Shown piece by piece: positions 7,128-14,546 of a DNA stretch of 33,098 nt (position 1 is the stretch's first letter; every line of letters begins with the position of its first letter). Under the pieces are notes generated by a model. That model did not search any database. It was not told the origin of the DNA and worked only from the letters and a program-made list of their open reading frames with translations. The position numbers were made by a program, and so were the translations under genes. The stretch lies in contig LNEX01000552.1 in assembly GCA_001464165.1 (NCBI GenBank), positions 1-33,098 on the forward strand, in the 5' to 3' direction. This stretch comes from a bacterium Ga0077546. Its GTDB lineage: Bacteria; Cyanobacteriota; Vampirovibrionia; Obscuribacterales; Obscuribacteraceae.

Positions 7128-7796
7128 CTAGCGCGAGGACTGGGCGCCGGCCATGGCAGCGAGACCGCGCTTGATCTCAGAGGCGGAGGCACTGCGCTTG
7201 TGGCAGGCGTAGAAATTGTGCCCCCAGGTCAGCGAAGGGTCGGAGTACCAGCGGGGCGATTGCTCGCTGTCATAACCGACGGAAGACTCGAACACCACGT
7301 CAATGGGCCGATTGAAAGGACCCAAATCGGGCGCACCCGGCGCGATGGTGACGATGAACCAGTGATCACCAACCTTGGCCAGCTTGTGCAGGCTATCGAT
7401 GGCGATGGTCTCAAACGGAGCCTGGCGCTTACTGACGCGACGACTGCGCGGGCTCTGCGGCGTGACCTGAAGGATGCCGCTGACCGGATCGACATAGAAC
7501 TCGTTGCGACCCAGGGGCAAGCCGCACGAATCGCTGACCACGCCGTCCACCAAGCTGACATTGATGGCGACCTTGCTGGTCCAGTTATCGAGCCAGCTGT
7601 CACCGATGCACTGGTGACGGGAGGCAAAGCAAATGTCCGAGTAGACAGCGTTCCAGTGCCGACCGACCTGGGTCGAGAGAAAGCGCCGCAGCGGAGCGAC
7701 CAGGGAGCGGTGGTGCTTACGCCTGCTGTTGGCCTTGGGCCGCGCCGACTGCCGACGAGACAACTGGCCGATGGAATCGAGACGGTGCGTGTTCAT
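7128..7796 (-). CDS. Conserved-type protein with 'PLRRFL..QVGR.W..VYS.I' block (222 aa)
   Basis: The start is taken as the ATG at 7796 (MNTHRLDSIGQLSRRQ). The frame extends upstream, but that extension overlaps another gene. A very basic N-terminus is followed by PLRRFLSTQVGRHWNAVYSD and ICFASRHQC. This block resembles a short uncharacterised protein I remember as annotated 'hypothetical' in Planctomycetes, Acidobacteria and relatives; the recollection is from memory, not a search. The C-terminal half includes GVVSDSCGLPLGRNEFYVDP and WYSDPSLTWGHNFYACHK. There is no signal peptide or membrane segment. The leader contains a strong 12-bp inverted repeat. Function unknown. Confidence 0.75.
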   Translation of the reverse strand: MNTHRLDSIGQLSRRQSARPKANSRRKHHRSLVAPLRRFLSTQVGRHWNAVYSDICFASRHQCIGDSWLDNWTSKVAINVSLVDGVVSDSCGLPLGRNEFYVDPVSGILQVTPQSPRSRRVSKRQAPFETIAIDSLHKLAKVGDHWFIVTIAPGAPDLGPFNRPIDVVFESSVGYDSEQSPRWYSDPSLTWGHNFYACHKRSASASEIKRGLAAMAGAQSSR

Positions 7797-7823
7797 AGGT
7801 AGGCTCTCTAGGGCTGGGTGAAT

Positions 7824-7860
7824 TGGCCGAACGAAAGCTGCGCTAACGTTCGTTCGGCCA
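7824..7860 (-). promoter_or_regulatory. 12-bp inverted repeat in leader of the 222-aa gene
   Basis: TGGCCGAACGAA and its exact reverse complement TTCGTTCGGCCA flank a 13-base spacer. The structure ends about 28 nt upstream of the start codon. No T-run follows toward the gene, so it is not a standard terminator. It could be an operator for a dimeric regulator or an mRNA hairpin limiting ribosome access. The arms share GCCGA with the CTTTGCCGA boxes elsewhere. Confidence 0.5.
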
Positions 7861-7929
7861 GGTTGGTTAGATAGTGCCGGCCTCTTGGGTCGTATTTTTG
7901 CTCGGGATTCAGTTAGAGAGTGGATGGGG

Positions 7930-8355
7930 TCAGTGCCGAACCACGGCTTCCACGGCGACGAGAATGTCTCCGCCGGATTCGTGGGAAGCACCGCACTCGT
8001 CGAGGGCTGCGCACCCAGAAAGGGCCTGCTCGACCTGACAGCGAATGCTCGGCTCAGGAGTATAGACCTCATGGGCGATACCATCCTTGGCACCGTAAAG
8101 ACCCGGGGCAGCGCAGTGGAAATTGTCGGGCTCGTTTGAACTGCGGCGGGTGGTTGTCACCGTCACCAGGTAGCGCCCCGGCTTAAGCGGCGTGATCTGA
8201 GTCAGGGGACTGGGAATGGAATAGCGAGTGGCCAGCTCCCCAGCCCAGGTGAGAAGGCTGCAGAAGGTAGCACCATCGGCGGTGAGCGCAGAAACAGCAT
8301 AGGCACCGGCCTCTGCTTCGAAAATCGCAGGCAGACCCTGGACATTGTTAGTCAT
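7930..8355 (-). CDS. Orphan soluble protein (141 aa)
   Basis: Starts MTNNVQGLPAIFEAEAGAYA at the ATG at 8355 with GGGG about nine bases upstream. The middle, TQITPLKPGRYLVTVTTTRR, looks like beta strands. The C-terminal half is Cys-rich (FHCAAP, IRCQ, SGCAALDECG). No metal-binding signature is evident. It lies between the ATPase gene (61 bp upstream) and the 222-aa gene. No family recognised. Confidence 0.65.
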   Translation of the reverse strand: MTNNVQGLPAIFEAEAGAYAVSALTADGATFCSLLTWAGELATRYSIPSPLTQITPLKPGRYLVTVTTTRRSSNEPDNFHCAAPGLYGAKDGIAHEVYTPEPSIRCQVEQALSGCAALDECGASHESGGDILVAVEAVVRH

Positions 8356-8416
8356 TGATTTGACCCCAAGTTTTGTTTATGGTCGAGCTATTTACAGCTC
8401 ATTTGTGGAACAGCGG

Positions 8417-9097
8417 CTAGCTACGAACACCCGGCAGCGCAATGCTAAAGCCGCGGCCCGGTGATTGACGCCGACGCCGAACCAGTTCCTGGCGGAAATC
8501 CACGCCTTGCAGCTCAATTTCTCCGACCCGCGACATCACCTCCGCTGCACGCGAGGTGATCCGCCCAATCTTGTCGACCTTTGCCACCATCTCCATAATT
8601 CCACCCTCAATCAAGGGGAAGTTACTGGTGACAATGACCAGACGTCGGCGATCATAGAGATCGGTGATGAAGCGCATGAAAGCGCTAATCTCGACCGCCG
8701 GATGGAGATCCGACACGCGCATCATGTCATGGTACATGTCATCGATGATGACGATGGGCGCGTCACCATAGGAATTGAAGTCGCTCTGAAAATCGGAGCA
8801 GAATCGGCCTCGCGACATGATCAGACGCTTATACACCTCCGGTGCGTCAACCCGTATACGATTGACAAAGGCCTCCACCAAATGGGTTTTCCCACGGCCC
8901 GGCTGCCCCCAGAGGAAGAGCAAAGAGGGCTCGTCGAAGGGTTGAGCGACTGAGGCAATGTGCTGACTGGCAGCAACAACCTGCTCAGCCAACGTGCTCA
9001 GCAGATCGAATGCCAGTCGCTGCCCTGCCGTCTGCACCTCGAAGTTGACAAACGTATTAGTCGGCCGAACTTCTGCTTTCTTGTCATCATAGTACAT
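8417..9097 (-). CDS. DnaA/DnaC-like AAA+ ATPase without a DNA-binding domain (226 aa)
   Basis: An N-terminal segment (RPTNTFVNFEVQTAGQRLAF) precedes Walker A GQPGRGKT at residues 64-71, Walker B IVIIDD at about 115-120, and a sensor-1-like LVIVTSNFPL near 155. The layout 'TF.NF......A' then 'LFLWGQPGRGKTHL' is typical of the initiator/loader branch (DnaA, Hda, DnaC, IstB). It lacks the DnaA domain IV helix-turn-helix, ending in a short basic tail after the ATPase core. It therefore probably acts as a loader or adaptor on a partner, not as an origin binder. No transposase lies beside it, which argues against IstB. The start follows GAGG. Substrate unknown. Confidence 0.8.
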   Translation of the reverse strand: MYYDDKKAEVRPTNTFVNFEVQTAGQRLAFDLLSTLAEQVVAASQHIASVAQPFDEPSLLFLWGQPGRGKTHLVEAFVNRIRVDAPEVYKRLIMSRGRFCSDFQSDFNSYGDAPIVIIDDMYHDMMRVSDLHPAVEISAFMRFITDLYDRRRLVIVTSNFPLIEGGIMEMVAKVDKIGRITSRAAEVMSRVGEIELQGVDFRQELVRRRRQSPGRGFSIALPGVRS

Positions 9098-9135
9098 AGC
9101 GCAAACCTCAGTTCAGGTTGATTGAAACGACTGGC

Positions 9136-9444
9136 TTACTGGTCGAGGCCGGCTTCATAGCTCGCCAGAGCAGCACGACACTGGCAGTAGACGCGGCACT
9201 CGACGCTGTCGAGAATAGCCTGCCAGGTTATCGAACAGGGAATCAGCGGAACCAGGTAGGCGGCCACCCGAGAGAGCAACTCAGCGGTAGCAGCGTCCTC
9301 TGCTGCCACCAGTTCCGCCAGCCTGGTGTCACCGTCGGCGATGCGTTTCCGGCGCAACAGCAAATGCTGACTCATCGACTCGATTACCGCAGCATCGACT
9401 CCGGCCGCAGTAAGAAAATCCACATCAAGGTCATCAGCTGCCAT
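9136..9444 (-). CDS. Small orphan helical protein (102 aa)
   Basis: The ATG at 9444 (MAADDLDVDFLTAAGVDAAV) is preferred over an upstream in-frame codon. A perfect GGAGG overlaps the end of the preceding gene and positions ribosomes here. The product is mainly helical, with Cys residues clustered in ECRVYCQC near the C-terminus. The gene starts five bases after the previous stop, so translation is probably coupled. No family recognised. Confidence 0.65.
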   Translation of the reverse strand: MAADDLDVDFLTAAGVDAAVIESMSQHLLLRRKRIADGDTRLAELVAAEDAATAELLSRVAAYLVPLIPCSITWQAILDSVECRVYCQCRAALASYEAGLDQ

Positions 9445-9449
9445 AACAG

Positions 9450-9941
9450 TTAGCCTCCAATAGTTTCCAGACTGACGCCAATCGCCTGACAGGCCGCAGC
9501 CAGGGCAGCAAGACACTGGGGCGGCATCTGCTTGGTGTAGCCATCAGCATTGAAGCATTGCATGTGGTAGTCGAAGTCACGCCGCTGCTCCTCAGTCAGA
9601 GGCAGTGCATCAGCCTGACGGTGGAGCTTCTTCACCATTGCCAGAAGAAACGAGTCCATTTGCTTCTTAGCCTCAGTCGCCTGCTGCATATGCCGCTTAC
9701 GCTCGGCAATCTGCAACTGGAAAGCGATGTATTCAGGGTCAGCAGCATCAGGCTCCAGCTCCGCCCGGTCGGCCACCACAGGGGGTGCACAAAGTGCCCG
9801 GCGGCGCTGAGCGTCGCGCAGATGGAGCTTACTGTTAAGCTCGCGAGTACGCAAAATGCGATTGCGCAGAACGGCAAGGCCCAAAAGAGCGGCGACGCCG
9901 AGCAGCACATTCTGACCAACGGCAGTGTAATCAATGACCAT
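9450..9941 (-). CDS. Single-pass membrane protein with coiled-coil region (163 aa)
   Basis: One N-terminal hydrophobic segment (about residues 8-25, GQNVLLGVAALLGLAVL) is followed by a basic stretch (RNRILRTREL). This makes an N-out, C-in signal anchor likely. Residues ~70-105 (QLQIAERKRHMQQATEAKKQ) form a likely coiled coil. The rest (LPLTEEQRRDFDYHMQCFNA) is helical and soluble. CGGAG lies upstream of the ATG. It sits between the membrane transporter-like gene and the small helical gene, tightly packed, and may tether a complex to the membrane. No family recognised. Confidence 0.7.
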   Translation of the reverse strand: MVIDYTAVGQNVLLGVAALLGLAVLRNRILRTRELNSKLHLRDAQRRRALCAPPVVADRAELEPDAADPEYIAFQLQIAERKRHMQQATEAKKQMDSFLLAMVKKLHRQADALPLTEEQRRDFDYHMQCFNADGYTKQMPPQCLAALAAACQAIGVSLETIGG

Positions 9942-9996
9942 ATTTATCTCCGGCTGTTGAGGTTATGCTAGGTTGTTTCGATTGATCAGTCTTGTG

Positions 9997-11010
9997 CTAC
10001 CGAGGTCTTACCGCCCGACACTGATCCATTACTTCGATCAGATAGCCAAGACGGTTAGTGATGGCAGCGAAAGACGAGATGCCACTGAACTGGCCGATGA
10101 TCACCGTGGCTCCGTTAAAGACAGTGCCAAAGGCCATCACTGCCTGGGTAATGGTGCCGAACTTAATATCGCCGGCGAAGTAGCTGGGAGCCACGATCAC
10201 CACCGGTATCAATGACACCAGAGCGTTGAAGATGTTGGTGAAAAGCTGGATGTTGCGATTGACCTTGAGAATGTCCATCAAGGTAGCAACCACTTCTGCC
10301 AACTTACCTTTGACGTTGACCGTGAGCGCGTCGCTGTCAAATACTTGTTCTGCCGTTGCTGTGCGAGCCTGTGTCAGCGCGGCGCGAAGGTCAGCTTCTT
10401 TTTTCATCAGCTGGAAGTTGAATCCAACCAGATTTTTGCCAATCGCCGAGACGATGAGCAGACCCATGGTGGAATAGACCATCACTGTGAATGCCAGCGG
10501 TGGTGCGATCACCCAGAGCACGGTGATGAATGTGAGCACGTTGATGGCGGCATCAACTAGCGACATGAACAAACCCACCGCCGAATTGCAGAACGACTCA
10601 GCGTCTTGGGTTACGCGCTGTTCGGCGTTATCGATATCATCGCGATGATTGATTTGCTCAAAGACCGCTCCATAGGTCTCAATCAAAAGACCGGACAGCC
10701 AGCTGCGCCAAACCAGAGCCAGGCGGGTGCGCATGTAGGAATAGAACACCTGAACCGGTGCAGCGACTGCAATTGCCCCGACAGAGCAGCAGAGGTAGAA
10801 CCAGAAATCGACCAGTGACTTCGCTTCAACCGCAGTCATGAAGCGGCCAGCAGTGTAGTTGACGAAAACCGCCACTGCAGCATTGACCGACATTAATAAG
10901 AAGATGCCGCCAAGGTGAGCGAGCCCGACTTTGCGCATCTCTGAGCACCAAAATGGCTTGCCGACCTTGAACACCAGACGCCAGGGCAAAAGAGCACGCA
11001 GGCTGTTCAT
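9997..11010 (-). CDS. SbmA/BacA- or ABC_membrane_2-like transporter domain, no ATPase (337 aa)
   Basis: The order of features fits the SbmA/BacA/YddA membrane-domain family: FWCSEMRKVGLAHL near the start, a 'VFVNYTAGRFMTAVEAK..DFW' segment, then RLALVWRSWLSGLLIETYGA, then the family's DNAEQRVTQDAESF (compare D.P.QRI..D...F), then TFITVLWVI, then LVGFNFQLMKKEADLRAAL. About six membrane segments are visible. The chain stops after the last helix, with no nucleotide-binding domain and none in the following 55 bases. SbmA/BacA proteins normally lack an ATPase and take up peptides using a proton gradient; YddA-type proteins have one. So this is either an SbmA-like permease or a shortened half-transporter. 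GGGAGG precedes the ATG. Confidence 0.75.
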   Translation of the reverse strand: MNSLRALLPWRLVFKVGKPFWCSEMRKVGLAHLGGIFLLMSVNAAVAVFVNYTAGRFMTAVEAKSLVDFWFYLCCSVGAIAVAAPVQVFYSYMRTRLALVWRSWLSGLLIETYGAVFEQINHRDDIDNAEQRVTQDAESFCNSAVGLFMSLVDAAINVLTFITVLWVIAPPLAFTVMVYSTMGLLIVSAIGKNLVGFNFQLMKKEADLRAALTQARTATAEQVFDSDALTVNVKGKLAEVVATLMDILKVNRNIQLFTNIFNALVSLIPVVIVAPSYFAGDIKFGTITQAVMAFGTVFNGATVIIGQFSGISSFAAITNRLGYLIEVMDQCRAVRPR

Positions 11011-11016
11011 CTTATT

Positions 11017-11373
11017 TCAGACCTCCCACTGGGGAGTGGTGACACGGCAGGGGAACTCCACCAATTCGATCAGTTGAGAGAATTGATCGAGGAAGGAAGA
11101 GACAAGCTGAGCCAGACGCAGAGCACGCAGGTAGTTGCCACTGTGCAAAGCGCCCACAGCGTTGTCGGCATTGTCGTAGGCCTCGGCCAACTTCTGCAAA
11201 GCAGTGGCGTCGCTGCCTTCAGGCACATGGTTAACATCGATAAACAGCACCGTGTAAAAAGCGTTGTAAACGGCCTCTTCGGTCTCGGTCAGCTCGGTTT
11301 TGACAACCTTGTCGTAGCCAACGGCAATTTCACGTGCGGCCTTCGGCTCTTGCATCTTCATACGCGTGGTCAT
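11017..11373 (-). CDS. Small helical orphan protein, first gene of cluster A (118 aa)
   Basis: The ATG at 11373 (MTTRMKMQEPKAAREIAVGY) has CGGAG nine bases upstream. The frame extends further but without a better start. The product appears all-helical and acidic (TELTETEEAVYNAF, AEAYDNADNAVGALHSG). The stop is six bases from the next start, so it is translationally linked to the SbmA-like gene. It is the first gene after a 615-bp intergenic region and so the likely head of the cluster A transcript. No family recognised. Confidence 0.7.
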   Translation of the reverse strand: MTTRMKMQEPKAAREIAVGYDKVVKTELTETEEAVYNAFYTVLFIDVNHVPEGSDATALQKLAEAYDNADNAVGALHSGNYLRALRLAQLVSSFLDQFSQLIELVEFPCRVTTPQWEV

Positions 11374-11396
11374 ACTCGTGTCTCCGGGGTTGAGGA

Positions 11397-11405
11397 CTTT
11401 GCCGA
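11397..11405 (+). promoter_or_regulatory. CTTTGCCGA box (single)
   Basis: Exact CTTTGCCGA, preceded by GA as in several other copies. It lies 24 bp from the cluster A start codon and has no partner at 21 or 30 bp. Confidence 0.4.
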
Positions 11406-11425
11406 ACAATAATTGCGATTGGTTA

Positions 11426-11461
11426 CTAAGCCAAATAGGCAATGCCAAAACTTTGGCTTAG
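11426..11461. promoter_or_regulatory. 10-bp dyad upstream of cluster A
   Basis: CTAAGCCAAA and TTTGGCTTAG are perfect inverted repeats 16 bases apart. The spacer itself contains GGCAATGCC, a second small dyad. The element ends about 50 bp upstream of the first cluster A start codon, so it could be an operator or a leader hairpin. Confidence 0.45.
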
Positions 11462-11754
11462 CAACTATCGCAATCGCTCTTTTCTCTAGCTCTTGATGCC
11501 TACGGCTGCTGACTGCACCAGTAAATTACGGCCTCATACCAACAAAAAATTTGCTGGCGAGAAAGTTGAGATAGCAGGGCTGGTTGGTTAGGTTAAGCAG
11601 CGGTTCTTGTTTCAGTGGAATGAAAGGGATTAACAATTCCTAACACAAACGGACCCACCTATGTCAAGAGGAATCATATTTGGTATCAGAATCAACCAAA
11701 GAAATTTGCCCTTTCACTCGTCGAATAGCTAGCTAGACTTACGCTACAGACCAT

Positions 11755-11792
11755 CTTTGCCGAAGCTATAGAGGTAGTTAGAACTCTGCCGA
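11755..11792 (+). promoter_or_regulatory. Paired CTTTGCCGA boxes, 29 bp apart
   Basis: CTTTGCCGA at 11755 and the one-base variant CTCTGCCGA at 11784, in the same orientation. They lie in the region between cluster A and the lipoprotein gene. Confidence 0.45.
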
Positions 11793-11988
11793 CTTGTCTT
11801 TTTGTCAACCGAGCGAAGCTAGTAGTAACTATGTACAAGTTCATGCAAGCCTTCTTAGTTGACGAGCAAAACTTTCAAACGTCTATATTGTTCAGATCAA
11901 ACAGGGAAAGCCCTAGTGCTATGGCAACAGGTCAAGGGTACTATGTGAGATCGAACAGCCTTACTAAAATAAAACAGGGCCAAGCAAA

Positions 11989-12897
11989 ATGAATAAAAAA
12001 CAGATAGCTCTAGCCTGGAGCTTCTCCATTCTCATAGTGACAGCTGCTGCCATAACTTCATGTGCTACTGCAGAGTCGCGCAAACCAGTTTCAGCCAATG
12101 AAAGCACACAGGAAATTACGAAGGGAAGTGCGAAAGAAAGCACTTTTGATTCAAGCTCTGATTCGAGCGTATCTTCAAGCCCAGACCAAGACTCAGTCAC
12201 GGTAAGCCATACAGCAGAAGGCCCCACCCATGAATTGACAATGGAAGAAATGCTATTGGCCCAACCCATGCCCATGTCTGGTGAAGAAAGAGAATTTGTC
12301 TTCAGCCATAAATCAGTACAGAAATTACACGAGTGGAGTCTAAAAGACTATCTCGACTACACCAACGTACCTTTGGGCAGACAGCAAATATGGGCAGAAG
12401 GGCAGCGTTGGATTGGTATTCGCAAAATGGTCAGAGCACAAGCAGAATTCACGCGCAATTTCTTAGCCGGAAAAATAAGCAAGCCCAAACCAATGCCAAA
12501 GGTCTCGAGGTCAAAAGAAGGTACAGCAGAACCAGCAGTCGAACTTACCAATGAAGCATCATCTGGCAGTAACGCTGGAAGTTCAGACCCTGGTGAAACC
12601 AGTGCTGGAGCCTCTAGCCCAGGCTACGCTGGAGATGATGGAGGCGGAGATAGTGGCATAAACGGCGGCACTCCTAGTATGAACTTAGCAGAAAACAACA
12701 CCGACGAAGATCTATTCTTGACTAATCAATCCGTGCTCACTGGTGCTCAAGCAGAAGAGACATTCAAACAACTGAAGAAGCTGCGCATGGACATTTCTAC
12801 TTATTGTGGAGAGATAGAAGAATTGAAAAAGAAAGCTGCTCAGCGCAAGCTAACGAAAAAGCTAGATGACGCTGTCAACTCAGTAAGCTGGGACTAG
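11989..12897 (+). CDS. Predicted lipoprotein with acidic, low-complexity spacer (302 aa)
   Basis: The N-terminus is a lipoprotein signal: MNKK, then a hydrophobic stretch (IALAWSFSILIVTAAA) ending in lipobox ITSC, with the lipid-modified Cys at residue 25. A Ser/Glu/Thr-rich linker follows to about residue 80. A central helical region includes KSVQKLHEWSLKDYLDYTN and QQIWAEGQRWIGIRKMVRAQ. Then comes a Gly/Ser/Ala-rich stretch (about 185-235), and a C-terminal charged coiled coil (ETFKQLKKLRMDISTYCGEI). It is expected to be anchored on the outside of the cytoplasmic membrane or in an envelope layer. AGGG lies about ten bases before the ATG. No family recognised. Base composition is AT-richer than cluster A. 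Confidence 0.75.
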   Translation: MNKKQIALAWSFSILIVTAAAITSCATAESRKPVSANESTQEITKGSAKESTFDSSSDSSVSSSPDQDSVTVSHTAEGPTHELTMEEMLLAQPMPMSGEEREFVFSHKSVQKLHEWSLKDYLDYTNVPLGRQQIWAEGQRWIGIRKMVRAQAEFTRNFLAGKISKPKPMPKVSRSKEGTAEPAVELTNEASSGSNAGSSDPGETSAGASSPGYAGDDGGGDSGINGGTPSMNLAENNTDEDLFLTNQSVLTGAQAEETFKQLKKLRMDISTYCGEIEELKKKAAQRKLTKKLDDAVNSVSWD

Positions 12898-12920
12898 AAA
12901 ATTATGTAGATAGTAACGGC

Positions 12921-12953
12921 AGCACCCTGCAGATGCTGTAACTGCAGGATGCT
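12921..12953 (+). terminator. Probable terminator hairpin of the lipoprotein gene
   Basis: AGCA-C-CCTGCAG pairs with CTGCAGG-A-TGCT, with one internal mismatch, around a 9-base loop. It lies 24 bp after the stop codon. Only a short TTTG follows, so termination may be weak or the structure may protect the 3' end. Confidence 0.45.
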
Positions 12954-13101
12954 TTGTCGCCGTTTCTATCACGCCCCCGCGATAAACCTTAGATGCAAAT
13001 TCTTTATGCAAATTCGCTGCGCAAAAGAGGATGCAAAGCAACAGCCTAACTGACAAAACAGACATGGTCAATTGCCACAAAAGTGGCACCACAGCATCGG
13101 T

Positions 13102-13131
13102 TCGGCAAAGCTAATCACTGTTTCGGCAAAG
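13102..13131 (-). promoter_or_regulatory. Paired CTTTGCCGA boxes, 21 bp apart
   Basis: Two exact copies on the minus strand (13102-13110 and 13123-13131), each followed by AA or AAC. The spacing is two helical turns. Confidence 0.5.
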
Positions 13132-13266
13132 TTATTGAGCTCAACAACCTGCAAATCAAACGCAAATAAGACCGTCTAAAGGCTCAGGAAAAAGCATTGA
13201 CAGAAAGCAATTTGATCAATCGCATTGGAATGTCTAGATTATTCAGAATTACTTTTGCACCCAGAT

Positions 13267-14242
13267 TCAATTCGTAACATTGCCTGCATCAGCGGGTTTC
13301 ACTTGAGATTTGTTTTCCAGATGGCGCTTGTATTCAGCCATCGAAACATTGCCATCGGCTGTGCGCACCACTATTTCTTCGTCAGTCATACCAAGCTTTT
13401 CTCTGGCATAAAGGTATCTGGTATTGCCATCGGTAATGCGCTCTCCACTTACTTGAATGCGTGGGTTAGCCGTCATCTCACTGACATACTTAGCTTTACG
13501 CGTGCTGGCGAAATCAAAAAGGTCGATGCCTAAATCTTTTTCTAGAGAACCGAATTTGCCACGCACTTCATCAAGCGGTCGACCAAGTTGCATGCCCAGT
13601 GCTTTCGCACCTTGCTCACTAGCGGCTTCAGCTCCCTCTCCTACAACCTTATCAAAAAGAAGCTTTCCGCCCCTTCGCCACCGGTTTGCCTGCAGCTCCG
13701 CCAATGGTACCCACTAGTCCGTCGGCCACAGCCTCTCCAAGCTGTGCTTTGACCGTCACTTCGGCCTTCTGGTCGTTGGCAGGATCTTGGCCTTGAGTAT
13801 CGCTCCAAAGTGTTTCTAGAGCTGGCAGGAGAGACTGGGCACTATCATAGATTTCTTTGCCGGCCAGACCGACCCCAAGACCAACCGCACCCACGGTCAC
13901 CCATGCCGGAGCGGTGACGGCCAAAGCTGCTCCTGCAACTACAGCAACAGCTGCTTCACCGGCAACTCGCCAGGGATGTTCAGAAACATAATCAACGGCA
14001 CCCTCACCGGCCAGTGCAGCAATGTTGCCAGCCTTGCTAAGAGAGCTAGGAGAATCACTAGAATCTTTCTCAGTGGAGGCCACGATTTGACAATCAGGAA
14101 GTGAAGGAATACCACTCTGTTTAAAACACTGCTCACGCGCAGCCTGAGAGCTTTGATCGTGCTGTTCACTGACAAGCGCTGGCCGGGCAGCACCTTCAAG
14201 CGGCTCCTAGCCAACTTCAGCGATTTGTTTATCGTTTGCCAT
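13267..14242 (-). pseudogene. Broken orphan gene (in-frame stop plus frameshift)
   Basis: An ATG at 14242 opens MANDKQIAEVG, then an in-frame TAG at codon 12. The same frame then continues cleanly through EPLEGAARPALVSEQHDQSS to GLVGTIGGAAGKPVAKGRK near 13655. There a one-base shift moves the good reading into the next frame (KLLFDKVVGEGAEAASEQGA) to the stop at 13267. Rejoined it would be about 325 residues. It has a central Ala/Gly/Val-rich hydrophobic stretch (AGEAAVAVVAGAALAVTAPA) that could be a membrane or channel segment. There is no ribosome binding site before the ATG. The pattern is that of a decaying gene. No family recognised. Confidence 0.65.
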
Positions 14243-14546
14243 TAAGTACTGATAGTAACAAAAGAAAACTAGTAAAGAGTGCAGACTCTCTTCAAGAATA
14301 GCTATTCCCAACCTCATCGCAAGTTAATTCACCTGTTTGATGCAGACAGCAAGTTGAACAAAGAAACTATCGAGCTTCGAACGAAACAAAGAGACAGCAG
14401 GAGCATGCGAATTGAAGTTGTTAAAGTGAAAATTGAAGGTCTTAAAGTAGAAAAAGTACAAAAAACAAAAAAAGTGGGTCAGATCTAAAAAAGTGCAAGA
14501 AATCTGGGCTGGCATGGGACATCCTGTCCCACGTCAGAGAAATCGA
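14243..14546. other. A-rich intergenic region downstream of kup
   Basis: 304 bp without a credible gene. The plus strand is A-rich, with repeated short AAAGT motifs. The part next to kup holds its probable terminator and a GGA-loop hairpin. Nothing else was recognised. Confidence 0.4.
14467..14531 (-). terminator. Probable kup 3' end: GGA-loop hairpin followed by U-rich stretch
   Basis: Starting 16 bases after the kup stop, the transcript forms UGGGACA-GGA-UGUCCCA (14515-14531), a perfect 7-bp stem with loop GGA. A run of six U, a CAGAU/AUCUG hairpin and a run of seven U follow. The U-runs suit intrinsic termination, though they do not abut the first hairpin. The loop CAGGAUG is one base short of the CsrA-type core. 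Confidence 0.5.

Larger units (their letters stand above)
11374..11988. other. Intergenic region between cluster A and the lipoprotein gene
   Basis: 615 bp without a credible gene, AT-richer than its flanks. It holds a 10-bp dyad (11426-11461), CTTTGCCGA-type boxes at 11397, 11755 and 11784, and possible promoters for both directions. A TTGACA facing cluster A lies at 11804-11809, with TTCTAA 19 bases downstream. A TTGACG facing the lipoprotein gene lies at 11859-11864, with TATATT at 11884. The promoter assignments are weak because the spacers are long. Confidence 0.4.
12898..13266. other. Intergenic region, terminator and inverted CTTTGCCGA pair
   Basis: 369 bp without a credible gene. It contains a stem-loop after the lipoprotein gene (12921-12953) and a pair of CTTTGCCGA boxes on the minus strand (13102 and 13123). 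Nothing else was recognised. Confidence 0.4.

Noticed and set aside
8078..8100. A further CCAAGGATGG GGA hairpin
   Set aside because: It lies well inside the coding region of the 141-aa gene, not in a leader, so it was not counted as a regulatory site.
8417..9097. IstB helper of an insertion sequence
   Set aside because: No IstA-type transposase, terminal repeats or target duplications are seen around the gene, and it sits within a cluster of same-strand genes.
180..11412. Many plus-strand open frames of 60-260 codons across cluster A (for example 180-686, 3582-4370 and 7086-7802)
   Set aside because: They lie opposite well-supported minus-strand genes, lack ribosome binding sites and have repetitive, compositionally odd products. 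They are shadows of GC-rich coding DNA.
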